A DNA stretch of 64,000 nt from Pinibacter soli (GCF_029961145.1 NZ_JASBRG010000007.1:662155-726154), one strand, 5' to 3'; counted from the first letter of the stretch, positions 1 to 7,462 are shown. Made by a program: numbers and translations. The notes: generated from the sequence alone by a model not told the origin.

Positions 1-111
1 AATAGCATTTGCCAGCACACCTTTAGCCGGATGCACCAGCTGAGCGTTCAACGTCCCCTTCTGGAGATCAATCAAAACAAGCGCAGTATTATTGTCAAGT
101 GTAGTGATCAT
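1..111 (-). CDS. Isochorismatase-family hydrolase, N-terminal part
   Basis: Only the first 37 codons lie in the window; the gene runs off the left edge. Read from an ATG at 109-111 on the minus strand, the peptide begins MITTLDNNTALVLIDLQKG. The hydrophobic strand ending in ID-LQ-G is the usual opening of isochorismatase-like cysteine hydrolases, where the aspartate belongs to the catalytic Asp-Lys-Cys triad. The lysine and cysteine lie outside the window, so activity and substrate (nicotinamide, isochorismate or another amide) cannot be judged. It diverges from dapD across about 280 bases. Confidence 0.7.
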   Translation of the reverse strand, partial: MITTLDNNTALVLIDLQKGTLNAQLVHPAKGVLANAI

Positions 112-393
112 AAATGAATTTTTTGTTTTTAAAGTTACGATGCCAAACCCAGCGGCGATGATTCATTCCCTGTAAAATTTGTACCATTGCCGACGTGGAA
201 AGCTGTAAGTCATAAGTTTTAAGTAGTATGTTTTAAGTACTTATCACCAGCCATGGTATGGATTCTGTTTGCGGCCTCCAACCTGTTACATACAACTTAT
301 AGCTATTACTCCGTCCTCCTGCCGGCAACATTAATTTACCGTCATTAGCCGTTTTATTTTTCGATTCCTTTATGTTTGCAAAAAATTTCAAGC
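112..393. other. Intergenic region between hydrolase and dapD
   Basis: No gene is seen. The stretch 205-245 contains loosely repeated TTTTAAGTA-like words of the kind often found between Chitinophagales genes. The right end carries the dapD promoter, listed separately. Confidence 0.5.
371..378 (+). promoter_or_regulatory. Putative -7 box of dapD
   Basis: TATGTTTG fits the Bacteroidota -7 consensus TAnnTTTG. Transcription would begin only about a dozen bases before the ATG at 394, so the leader is very short. This argues against the upstream in-frame TTG at 376, which lies inside the box. No clear -33 TTTG is visible, only a T-rich run near 350. Confidence 0.5.
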
Positions 394-1200
394 ATGAAAG
401 AATTGATCACATCTGCATGGGCAAACCGCGAGTTGTTGAAAGACGCGAAATATGCCGATGCTGTAAGAGCGGTGATTGAAGAAGTGGACAAAGGCAGACT
501 GAGAGTAGCTGCTCCTGTAGAAAGTGGCTGGGAAGTAAACGAATGGGTAAAACAAGCCATCCTGATGTACTTCGGTATTCAGCAAATGAAAACCATGTCA
601 TTACCTCCGTTTGAGTTTTATGATAAAATGGAACTGAAGAAAGATTACGCTTCACTCGGTGTGCGTGCCGTTCCGCATGCGGTGGCAAGATATGGTGCAT
701 ACATCGCGAAAAACGTGGTATTGATGCCAAGCTATGTAAACATCGGTGCTTTTGTGGACGAAGGTACAATGGTTGATACATGGGCAACTGTAGGTAGCTG
801 CGCTCAGATAGGCAAAGGCGTTCACCTCAGCGGCGGTGTTGGTATCGGTGGCGTTTTGGAGCCATTGCAGGCCTCTCCGGTAATCATTGAAGACGGCGTG
901 TTCGTAGGTTCAAGATGTATCGTGGTAGAAGGCGTTCGTGTAGAAAAAGAAGCGGTACTGGGCGCAAACGTGGTACTTACTCAAAGCACGAAGATCATCG
1001 ATGTAAGCGGTGCAGAGCCGATCGAATACAAAGGTCGCGTACCGGCAAGAAGCGTTGTTATTCCTGGCACATATGCAAAAAAATTCCCGGCTGGCGAATA
1101 TAATGTAAGCTGCGCCCTGATCATTGGTCAGCGTAAACCAAGCACAGACTTAAAAACAAGTTTGAATGATGCCTTGCGCGACTTTAATGTGGCGGTGTAG
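394..1200 (+). CDS. dapD: Tetrahydrodipicolinate N-succinyltransferase
   Basis: Cytoplasmic enzyme of the succinylase branch of lysine and meso-diaminopimelate synthesis; it transfers succinyl from succinyl-CoA to tetrahydrodipicolinate. The 268-residue length is normal for the family. The N-terminal helical part (about 1-90) is followed by a left-handed beta-helix of hexapeptide repeats (about 95-205), including the segments GAYIAKNVVLMPSYVNIGAF and GGVGIGGVLEPLQ that are characteristic of DapD. The C-terminal part ends in the VSCALIIGQRK region. The ATG at 394 is chosen over a TTG at 376 because a -7 promoter box covers the latter. The gene stands alone, with a tRNA downstream. Housekeeping gene; identification is secure. 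Confidence 0.95.
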   Translation: MKELITSAWANRELLKDAKYADAVRAVIEEVDKGRLRVAAPVESGWEVNEWVKQAILMYFGIQQMKTMSLPPFEFYDKMELKKDYASLGVRAVPHAVARYGAYIAKNVVLMPSYVNIGAFVDEGTMVDTWATVGSCAQIGKGVHLSGGVGIGGVLEPLQASPVIIEDGVFVGSRCIVVEGVRVEKEAVLGANVVLTQSTKIIDVSGAEPIEYKGRVPARSVVIPGTYAKKFPAGEYNVSCALIIGQRKPSTDLKTSLNDALRDFNVAV

Positions 1201-1365
1201 GAAGAATTGAAAGTTGAAAGTTCCTGCCCGACTTCGTCAGTCAGGTGGGGAAAATTGAAAGTTGGGTTATGGTTTTTTTGTGCTATGTTTCATCAGTACT
1301 GAAAACTCGTAACTCACCACTCAAAACTTTTTCAAAAAACTTATCACTTATTACTTTCTACTTCC

Positions 1366-1373
1366 TATATTTG
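1366..1373 (+). promoter_or_regulatory. Putative -7 box of tRNA-Leu
   Basis: TATATTTG matches the Bacteroidota -7 consensus and ends 17 bases before the first base of the tRNA, as expected for a tRNA promoter. A good -33 TTTG is not obvious. Confidence 0.55.
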
Positions 1374-1390
1374 CACCCCTGTTAAAGGAT

Positions 1391-1472
1391 GCCCAGGTGG
1401 CGAAATTGGTAGACGCACTGCCTTCAGGTGGCAGCGCCGCGAGGTGTGCTGGTTCGAATCCAGTCCTGGGCA
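1391..1472 (+). tRNA. tRNA-Leu (anticodon CAG)
   Basis: The acceptor strands GCCCAGG (1391-1397) and CCTGGGC (1465-1471) pair perfectly. The anticodon stem CTGCC/GGCAG (1418-1422, 1430-1434) encloses a seven-base loop with CAG at 1425-1427. A variable arm typical of leucine tRNAs and a T arm with GGTTCGAATCC follow. Base 1472 (A) is the discriminator; CCA is not encoded. The 3' end of this gene is the integration site of the island that follows. Confidence 0.95.
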
Positions 1473-1676
1473 CTTTTATAAACGCTGATAATCAATAAAT
1501 TATCAGCGTTTTTGTTTTACAGACTTTCACTTATCAATCAATTAAAGGACATATAGCTGGCACGCCTGGCACATTCTTTCACTTCAATCAATAGCCGAAA
1601 TTTAGGTGATTGCAAATACTAGATAGCACACCTCGGGTATTTCTCATCATTCAACTCTTCTAATTCACAAAATTTA
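1461..1676 (+). repeat. Island left boundary repeat (attL-like), copy A
   Basis: Starts with the last 12 bases of the tRNA (CAGTCCTGGGCAC, 1461-1473) and continues through a hairpin and about 165 more bases. The whole segment recurs, with scattered substitutions and one gap of about ten bases, at 4293-4497. Shared landmarks include a run reading ACTTATCAATCAATTAAAGG and the later block ATAGCCGAAATTTAGGTGAT. A tRNA 3' end repeated at the far side of an insert is the signature of tyrosine-recombinase integration. Only the first 13-14 bases are likely to be the crossover core; the rest probably belongs to the element. Confidence 0.8.
1480..1514 (+). terminator. Hairpin terminator after tRNA-Leu
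   Basis: Stem AACGCTGATAAT (1481-1492) and ATTATCAGCGTT (1499-1510) pair perfectly around the loop CAATAA, followed by a T-rich run. It starts eight bases after the tRNA, so it probably ends the tRNA transcript. The same hairpin with a compensated base pair is present at 4315-4344. Confidence 0.75.
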
Positions 1677-1699
1677 CATTTAATCAAGAGTACGTTGCA

Positions 1700-2282
1700 T
1701 TACATAGATCATGAGTATCCTCTCCCGTTGGAAGAGCCAGTTACGATAATGTTGAAAAAAGAATTTGAACAAACAGCAAAAAGACGGATGAGTGAGATAC
1801 GCGCACAAGGGATGTGTTTATAGTCCAGTGCTTTACAGGGATGAGCTATAGTGATGTAAAAGAGTTCAACACATCTACTATATACACTGACTCTTCTGGT
1901 GCAAAGTGGATTGACAGCAAGCGTGTAAAAACAGGAGTTGACTATGATGTGCCCCTGTTTCCACAGGTCATTAAGATCCTGGAAAAGTATTACTACAAGC
2001 TTCCAGTAGTATCTAACCAAAAGATGAATGCATATCTGGAGGAGATCGCGGATGTCTGTGGCATAACCAAGAATATGACAACGCACATGGCTAGACGCAC
2101 TTTCGCATCTATCACGAATGAACAAGGTGTAAACATCCTGCTATACAGCGGATGTTGGGACACACTAAAATTACAACAACTCAGCATTACATCACTACAA
2201 ACAGAGAATTCTCAAAGACGAAATGCTTAAGTCAGCACGAGGGATGAGTGAGATATTTGCAGCACCAAAAAAAGCAAAGTAA
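1700..2282 (+). pseudogene. Tyrosine recombinase (integrase), frameshifted remnant
   Basis: Four blocks in changing frames reconstruct the C-terminal half of a Bacteroidota tyrosine site-specific recombinase. Block 1 (about 1700-1805) includes MLKKEFEQTAKRRMSEIR. Block 2 (about 1799-2140) includes DVFIVQCFTGMSYSDVKEF, PVVSNQKMNAYLEEIADVCG and THMARRTFA with the catalytic His and Arg. Block 3 (about 2140-2200) reads AIQRMLGHTKITTTQHY and carries the box III histidine and the nucleophilic tyrosine (codon 2188-2190). Block 4 ends ILKDEMLKSARG to a TAA at 2280-2282. At least three frameshifts separate them and the N-terminal half is missing, so no active enzyme can be made. Confidence 0.8.
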
Positions 2283-2496
2283 AAATAGCGCAACTATGAC
2301 GGTTGCGGTTATTCCTTTTGTTGCCTATATTTAAGTGTTGGCGGTAATAGGCCGCCGGACAATTTAGTCATACTAACGAGTGACATCGTACTAATAGACT
2401 TCTATAAGAGAATCATTACTTGTTAGACCGTGATCACTGATGATTCGCAGTTCTGATTTATTTATCCCCCAATTTGTATGTAAATTTGAAAAAAGT

Positions 2497-2515
2497 GATC
2501 GAACTAAACTTGATC
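2497..2515 (+). promoter_or_regulatory. Possible TetR half-operator at its own start
   Basis: GATCGAAC at 2497-2504 is identical to the left half (3142-3149) of the palindrome in front of the next gene, and a degenerate opposite half (CTTGATC, 2509-2515) follows. It sits just after a -7 like box TAAATTTG (2481-2488) and 9-27 bases before the chosen ATG, a location suited to autorepression. Confidence 0.35.
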
Positions 2516-2523
2516 TGGTGAAA

Positions 2524-3120
2524 ATGAAAACAACCGAACAATTGATTTTAGAAGCAGCTAGCAAAGTTTTTAAAGAAAAGGGGTATGATGGTGCTACAGT
2601 GCAAGAAATAGCGGATGCAGCGAACACAACTAAATCAATGGTAAACTATTATTTCAGAAGCAAAGAAAAACTCTTTGGCATTGTTTTTAAAGCTCAGTTT
2701 CAGGAATTCTACGAGGGAACGATTAGACTTGTAAAATCTGATTTATCATTGTACGACAAGATCGCGAATCTAGTAAATGACGATACTGAGAAGATTCTGA
2801 AATTTCCCCTACTTCCTATCTTTATTTTGAACGAGATCAATCGCAATCCCTCGATCGTTTTTTCCTTTATCAGCAATCTTTCTTCTGACGCTCTTAGTGC
2901 ATTGGACAAACAGATTAGCAAGGAAGTTAGGAATGGTAAAATAAAGAAAATAAGTGCTATTGATTTATTGACCAATGTACGGTCTTTGACTGTGTTTCCT
3001 TTCTTGTTGAAAGGTATACAAATGAAATCCTTAAAACTCACAGAGGAACAAATGAACATCAAATTGAAGGCTCGAAAAAAGATGATTGTTGAACTCATCT
3101 GGAATTCTCTCAAAAAATAA
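2524..3120 (+). CDS. TetR/AcrR-family transcriptional regulator
   Basis: Predicted 198-residue dimeric DNA-binding repressor. The TetR helix-turn-helix occupies about residues 1-50: EQLILEAASKVFKEKGYDGA, then TVQEIADAANTTKSMVNYYF, then RSKEKLFGIVF. The rest is a helical ligand-binding domain with no recognisable specificity. I start at the ATG at 2524 because it places the recognition domain at the N-terminus as usual; longer reading-frame extensions to 2440 would include a promoter-like box. It is island cargo, 96 bases upstream of the HXXEE membrane-protein gene in the same orientation, and a palindrome between the two shares its half-site with the region in front of this gene. The natural inference is that it represses itself and that neighbour. 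Confidence 0.88.
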   Translation: MKTTEQLILEAASKVFKEKGYDGATVQEIADAANTTKSMVNYYFRSKEKLFGIVFKAQFQEFYEGTIRLVKSDLSLYDKIANLVNDDTEKILKFPLLPIFILNEINRNPSIVFSFISNLSSDALSALDKQISKEVRNGKIKKISAIDLLTNVRSLTVFPFLLKGIQMKSLKLTEEQMNIKLKARKKMIVELIWNSLKK

Positions 3121-3143
3121 CTTATAAATTTTTTGGGTATGGA

Positions 3144-3159
3144 TCGAACAATTGTTCGA
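3144..3159. promoter_or_regulatory. Perfect palindrome, candidate TetR operator
   Basis: TCGAACAATTGTTCGA is a perfect 16-bp palindrome located 58 bases before the HXXEE gene and 24 bases after the TetR stop. TetR-family operators are typically palindromes of about this length. A second, 12-bp palindrome AATCTCGAGATT lies at 3182-3193 nearer the gene. Confidence 0.55.
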
Positions 3160-3216
3160 ACCACTTGTTTTATTTAAATTTAATCTCGAGATTTGGTTAG
3201 TTAAATACAAGACAAA

Positions 3217-4002
3217 ATGGAAGCTTGGGTTACAAAATTTGACTTTGCTTGGTCCTGGATGGGTTTAGGGATTGCAATGGTGTTTTTTGTTTTGCTGTTT
3301 TTTACAGATTTGTTACGCAGCGATTTGAACAAACCCCGATGGCAGGATGCAGGTTGGTTTGCATGGGTTGCAGCCCCTATGTATATGCTTCATCAATTTG
3401 AAGAATATGCACTTTATTATGACGTGAAAACACTTCACCATCCATTTGCTGATATGATTTGCCAAAAAATAGGATATGGACCGTATCCTGAATGTCCAAT
3501 TCCAGTGCAACATTATTGGCTTGTGAATATCATCTTGTGGTTTATGGCAATGCTTGGTGCTTGGAAATTCTACAAAACTAACCCAATGGTTGCCTTGGCT
3601 CCTTACGGACTGATTTTAGCTAACGGACTTTTGCACATTGGAGGTTGGTTGTCATCTGGAAATTCTATATACTATTATGTTAGTGGCGGAACAATGACCA
3701 GTATTGCATTATTTATTCCTGTAACAATATTGATGATTCGTGCATGCTTGAAATGGAAAGTAATGAGCGGATGGGCGATTACTGCCACTTTAGTTGCAGG
3801 ACTAATTGGACATTTAATATTATTTGGAGCTTACGCATCACTTGATGCAGGTGGGGTAGTCGCACTTTACACATTTGATTTTTTAGCGATGACGTCACCT
3901 TTGTTACTGGCATGGATAGCAAGCAAATGGCTTCTAAAACCCAAAAACTCAAGCACCGCTACCGCTAACAAAAATATTGCTGCAAGAGATACAAGACATT
4001 GA
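3217..4002 (+). CDS. HXXEE-domain membrane protein
   Basis: 261-residue polytopic inner-membrane protein with about six or seven hydrophobic helices. It carries the HXXEE signature as LHQFEEYAL at about residues 64-72 and a later NGLLHIGGWL segment (about 130-140), the second conserved histidine region of that family. The molecular function of HXXEE proteins is not established. The C-terminal tail (about 235-261) is hydrophilic and low in complexity. It is probably controlled by the TetR-family gene just upstream. The gene is AT-rich relative to the chromosome around the island. Confidence 0.75.
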   Translation: MEAWVTKFDFAWSWMGLGIAMVFFVLLFFTDLLRSDLNKPRWQDAGWFAWVAAPMYMLHQFEEYALYYDVKTLHHPFADMICQKIGYGPYPECPIPVQHYWLVNIILWFMAMLGAWKFYKTNPMVALAPYGLILANGLLHIGGWLSSGNSIYYYVSGGTMTSIALFIPVTILMIRACLKWKVMSGWAITATLVAGLIGHLILFGAYASLDAGGVVALYTFDFLAMTSPLLLAWIASKWLLKPKNSSTATANKNIAARDTRH

Positions 4003-4200
4003 AACATCAGGAGTTTGCATCGCTGTACTTTGGCTCAAGCGAGATGTTAATAATTGGGCTTTCGTTTATAACTTCAACAAAATATTTTCAATCAGCAGTT
4101 GTTCCGGCCAGGTTATAAAATATCCCACCTACAACAATATTGGTTCGTTGCTTCATTGAATAGTTTCGCTTACTTCCGAATTGTAACACAATTATTCTAA

Positions 4201-4235
4201 ATGACACACGAGCGTCAAATTTATGACACACGAGC
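4201..4235. repeat. Direct repeat of 13 bp, period 22
   Basis: ATGACACACGAGC occurs at 4201-4213 and exactly again at 4223-4235, with nine bases between. Multiple short repeats of this sort are found at the ends of IS21-family elements and at some iteron sites, but no transposase or replication gene remains nearby. Confidence 0.6.
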
Positions 4236-4292
4236 AATCAATTTTGAATGAACATTTTTATATTTGTAATGAAAACAGATTAGAGGGCGACA

Positions 4293-4497
4293 CAGTCCTG
4301 GGCACTTGATAAAAAACGCTGACAATCAATAAATTGTCAGCGTTTTTTTATTTAACAATCATTCACTTATCAATCAATTAAAGGACACCTAGCTAGCACA
4401 TTCTTTCACTTCAATCAATAGCCGAAATTTAGGTGATCGAAAATACTAAATAGCACACCTCAGGTATTTCTCAACATTCAACTCTGCTAATTTATTC
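4293..4497 (+). repeat. Island right boundary repeat (attR-like), copy B
   Basis: Begins with CAGTCCTGGGCAC (4293-4305), identical to the tRNA 3' end, and then parallels 1474-1676 including the hairpin. The preceding bases do not extend the tRNA, so this is a partial tRNA copy left by integration or brought by the element. Confidence 0.8.
4315..4350 (+). terminator. Second copy of the tRNA terminator hairpin
   Basis: Stem AACGCTGACAAT (4315-4326) and ATTGTCAGCGTT (4333-4344), loop CAATAA, then a run of T. Compared with 1481-1510 one T-A pair has become a C-G pair, changed on both arms. Confidence 0.65.
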
Positions 4498-4503
4498 AAT
4501 TTC

Positions 4504-4534
4504 CCAATTGTGTCCACAGTGTGGACACAATTGG
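4504..4534. repeat. Perfect 31-base palindrome
   Basis: Arms of 15 bases, CCAATTGTGTCCACA (4504-4518) and its exact complement (4520-4534), meet at a single G. The near-absence of a loop favours a protein-binding or recombination site over an RNA hairpin. It lies seven bases beyond the right boundary repeat. Confidence 0.7.
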
Positions 4535-4775
4535 AGAATTAAAAAAGGGAGGTTATAATTATAACGCTTCCTTGTACACCATGAGAAAAAACCAAGTTTT
4601 CGTCGGACGATTTCTTCTTCCCCAACTTAATGAAGACAGTATAATTTGTTCACGATTTATTCTACTTTACACATTGTTCATTTTTCCAATTGGCTGCAGG
4701 CATTGGCGTAAACTAAACGTGTGATTGTACAAATCAGCTTTTATTGCCAATGCGGTTTTGCACTTTAAAAAGAAA

Positions 4776-4793
4776 GGCAAGGCTTCCCCTGCC
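4776..4793 (-). terminator. Probable terminator of the TlpA/SusD/SusC unit
   Basis: Read on the minus strand, GGCAGGGGAAGCCTTGCC forms a short imperfect stem and is followed by TTTCTTTTT. It lies 41 bases after the stop of the TlpA-like gene. Confidence 0.45.
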
Positions 4794-4833
4794 CCTCTGT
4801 ATACCTAAAGAGAAAAACGCTTCCCGGAAAAAA

Positions 4834-5964
4834 TTACTTCAAATGCTTTTTATAGTCTGCCAGTGTTTTTTCATATTCATCAACTGTAGATTGAAGAATA
4901 AATCCTGCAAATTTTCCCTCTTTCAAAGATTGTTTTGCACTATTGATGGCTTGCTGTTGCGTTTCAACTGCTAATTTGTAATCACCCATGTGCGCATAAG
5001 CACCGGCCATTTCATTGTAACATACAGATGGTGGCATATTAGCATTTTCAACCATGAGCTGTTTATTTAAATCGATAGCATACAGGTAAGTGTCTTTTGA
5101 CAAACCCTCTTTTCTTGAAATAACCGCAGCGGTTGACCCTACATAACCAGGCTTTGTGCTTTGCCATCTTTTTGCAAATGCCATAGCAGAATCCTCGCTA
5201 AAGTGATCAAGAAGAACCTGGAACTTAAAAAAACCAAATGTGCCTGCAAAAGTTGGCATGGTAGCAATGCCAGAATCAGTCAATCGCAAAGCTTTGTCGT
5301 ACTCTTTGTTTTTTACAGCATCTTCATAAGCTTTATACAAAGCTGTAAACGGTGCAGTTAATGAATCAGACTCTGCTTCTTTCTTCTCAAAATTTTTGCG
5401 TGCTGCCGCTACATCGTATTGACCGCCCAGAATAACTTTAATCAATGAATCCAATTCGATAGGATGTCCTATCCAAAGGATTTGACCATCTCTTACCACA
5501 AATGTGCATGGGATACCGCCCTGCCCTGCGGCTTTCATCCAATTATTGCCCATGAATTGTGCATCGTTGTCCATAACTACGTTATAAGCAAGTTTATCAC
5601 CCATTTGGTTAACAAACTTTGTTACTTTAGGCAAATAAGAGCTATAAGGTTTTGAGTTATCACTATGTGAGCCCTCCCATATGTTTACACCTACAATGGT
5701 GATTTCATTCTTGTATTTTTTTGAGAGTTCAGATAAGTGAGGCATTGATCCTACGCAAGGTCCGCACCAGGTTGCCCAGAATTCAAACAAATACAAACGA
5801 CCTTTTTGATACTCTTTAATTGGTGTTCCTTTTAACCATTTGCCGTATTTTAATTCCGGAGCTTTATCGCCCAATCCAATTGTGGCCGTTTGCTGTGCAT
5901 ACATCTTGCTTGCTAGTAGACATAGTACTGCCAGTAGGGTTAATTTACCCAATGCATATTTCAT
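4834..5964 (-). CDS. TlpA-like exported thioredoxin-fold protein (SusC/D linked)
   Basis: 376 residues with an N-terminal signal peptide (about 1-23, ending YAQ). A TlpA/ResA-like redoxin domain follows (about 30-180) with the active-site motif FWATWCGPC, cysteines at about 67 and 70, and the cis-proline region GGIPCTFVV. The C-terminal half (about 190-376) is helical with a TPR-like stretch near 310-340. Such proteins act in the periplasm as disulfide reductases or oxidases. It is the last gene of the sigma-FecR-SusC-SusD-TlpA unit, 22 bases after the SusD gene. A paralogue of equal length lies at 14961-16091. The partner substrate is unknown. Confidence 0.85.
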   Translation of the reverse strand: MKYALGKLTLLAVLCLLASKMYAQQTATIGLGDKAPELKYGKWLKGTPIKEYQKGRLYLFEFWATWCGPCVGSMPHLSELSKKYKNEITIVGVNIWEGSHSDNSKPYSSYLPKVTKFVNQMGDKLAYNVVMDNDAQFMGNNWMKAAGQGGIPCTFVVRDGQILWIGHPIELDSLIKVILGGQYDVAAARKNFEKKEAESDSLTAPFTALYKAYEDAVKNKEYDKALRLTDSGIATMPTFAGTFGFFKFQVLLDHFSEDSAMAFAKRWQSTKPGYVGSTAAVISRKEGLSKDTYLYAIDLNKQLMVENANMPPSVCYNEMAGAYAHMGDYKLAVETQQQAINSAKQSLKEGKFAGFILQSTVDEYEKTLADYKKHLK

Positions 5965-5986
5965 AATAATGATGTTTACGTGTTAA

Positions 5987-7462
5987 TTAAAAATTTGGAA
6001 TAGTAAATACAACCTTTGGATCGGTTGGCTGAATAGTAACAGCCTGCCCATTGTTATCGGCAGCCGTTCTTGTCATCGGCAACCCATTGCGGAAATAATC
6101 AAAGCTGGCATGTCCTTCAAAGGCAAGCTCTATGCGTCTTTCCTTTAGTATCGCTGCAAGTAAGTTTTGGTTGGCAACATTATCAATATCCGAGGCCGGC
6201 AATCCCGCTCGCGTATGAATGGCTTTGAGATCATCTTTTGCTGCCTGGTAATTTCCCAGCTTCGCATTGGCTTCTGCACGATTGAGATAAACCTCACCCA
6301 GCCTGAAATATATCTGCGGTGCATAAGTAATGGTTTGGTAGGTCACGCTCAGGTACTTCGTTGTTTCAACATAGCCGGTGTTTTCATTCTTCTTTAAAAA
6401 TGTCGCTCTGATATCATTCGCAACGATTAACGATTTAAAATCAGAAGAAGGAATATAAGTTGCAGTTGATCCATTTATGACATCAGTATTAAAGATCATT
6501 CCAATATAGCTGCCTGCACTGCTTCCGGTAGCATTGTCTTGTGCGAAGATAATTTCTTTGTTACCAGAAAAGTTTGTCTTGCCAAGGCTGCCGTCAGAAT
6601 CATCGCCAAACATTTTGTAATAGTCTTGCCCGTGTAGCAATGCATATTTCGCACCGGTTTGATTGGTTACACTATCCGAGTAAGTAACACCTAAACGGTT
6701 GAAATTAGCATCAGGACTTGCAACGCTTCCTCCCATGTACAAGTATACTCTTGATAAAAGAGACCACGCTGCCGCAGTATTTGAAAAGGCATTTGATTTT
6801 GTAACCGGCGCTTTCATTAATTGTGCAGCCTGCTGCAAATCGTTAATGATGAAATCATATGTTTCTTTAACTGTGGATGGTGCAGGATTGTCTTTTACAC
6901 TGCTTGTTTTCTTTAGAGGCACACCAGAACTTGTTGCAGCATCCTGGTAATAAGGTTTACCATATACTCTGATCAGATTAAAATACGTAAGTGCGCGTAG
7001 GAAAAGATTCTCTCCTTTTGCATACAAAAATTTATTTTTATCGGAAGCCGATAAAGATGCAAAGCCATCTTTTTCCATCTTTACAATTCCTTCTAAAACG
7101 AGGTTTGTACCGACTATCACCTGGTAAGAGCCTCGATAAAAATCAGAGCTGTAACCAGTTGTCTGCCCGCTACTGTTCTGAAAAAAGAAGGCATCCGTCT
7201 GTTTAGTTGGAGGGCCAAATTGCTGAAGGGTCACATTGTTACCTCTTCCTTCCCCAATGTTTATCATTGGTGCATCGTAAGGAGTAATAAAGGAGTAACC
7301 TTGCAGCAGTGAATAGTTTCCAGTAGTTGCTTCTACAATGCCTGCAACCGAAGAGAGTTCCCCTTCTGCGTCTATCTGCGTGAGCGGTTTAATAGCATCT
7401 ATTTGCTTATTACAAGCAATGATTGTTAATGATGAGAAGAATATGATGATTGATTTTTTCAT
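5987..7462 (-). CDS. SusD/RagB-family nutrient-binding lipoprotein
   Basis: 491 residues with a lipoprotein signal peptide whose lipobox is IIAC (cysteine about residue 17). The protein has the SusD-like alpha fold: an N-terminal SusD-like part with the FLYAKGENLFLRALTYFNLI region and a C-terminal RagB/SusD domain with YFRLGEVYLNRAEANAKLG and KERRIELAFEGHASFDYFRN. SusD proteins sit on the outer membrane as a lid on the SusC channel and capture the ligand. The gene is 23 bases downstream of its SusC partner. Ligand unknown; because no glycosidase is in this unit, a peptide or metal-containing ligand is as likely as a glycan. Confidence 0.92.
   Translation of the reverse strand: MKKSIIIFFSSLTIIACNKQIDAIKPLTQIDAEGELSSVAGIVEATTGNYSLLQGYSFITPYDAPMINIGEGRGNNVTLQQFGPPTKQTDAFFFQNSSGQTTGYSSDFYRGSYQVIVGTNLVLEGIVKMEKDGFASLSASDKNKFLYAKGENLFLRALTYFNLIRVYGKPYYQDAATSSGVPLKKTSSVKDNPAPSTVKETYDFIINDLQQAAQLMKAPVTKSNAFSNTAAAWSLLSRVYLYMGGSVASPDANFNRLGVTYSDSVTNQTGAKYALLHGQDYYKMFGDDSDGSLGKTNFSGNKEIIFAQDNATGSSAGSYIGMIFNTDVINGSTATYIPSSDFKSLIVANDIRATFLKKNENTGYVETTKYLSVTYQTITYAPQIYFRLGEVYLNRAEANAKLGNYQAAKDDLKAIHTRAGLPASDIDNVANQNLLAAILKERRIELAFEGHASFDYFRNGLPMTRTAADNNGQAVTIQPTDPKVVFTIPNF

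Larger units (their letters stand above)
1461..4497. mobile_element. Decayed integrative island at tRNA-Leu
   Basis: About 2.8 kb separate the two copies of the tRNA 3' end (1461 and 4293). The insert contains a broken tyrosine recombinase next to the tRNA, a TetR-family regulator and an HXXEE membrane protein. It is visibly richer in A and T than the flanking dapD and SusC/D genes. The integrase is dead, so the island is probably immobile unless helped in trans. No conjugation, relaxase or replication gene is present. Confidence 0.7.
4003..4833. other. Gene-free stretch at the distal end of the island
   Basis: No convincing gene. In order it contains a tandem pair of 13-bp repeats (4201-4235), the distal tRNA-end repeat with its hairpin (4293-4497), a 31-base palindrome (4504-4534), and a probable minus-strand terminator (4776-4793). 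Short open frames at 4521-4724 and 4744-4974 lack any family resemblance. Confidence 0.6.

Noticed and set aside
376-393. TTG-initiated extension of dapD by six codons
   Set aside because: The extension lies within the predicted -7 promoter box, and MKELITSAWANRELL is a natural N-terminus for the family.
1222-1251. CCTGCCCGACTTCGTCAGTC-type hairpin after dapD considered as a repeated mobile REP
   Set aside because: Only one copy is seen in the window and the stem is imperfect; it may just be a weak terminator.
1709-2125. Minus-strand open frame over the integrase remnant
   Set aside because: The plus strand contains clear recombinase motifs, so the reverse frame is a shadow.
4521-4974. Two short open frames after the island
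   Set aside because: The first starts inside the palindrome and the second runs antisense into the TlpA-like gene; neither resembles a known family.
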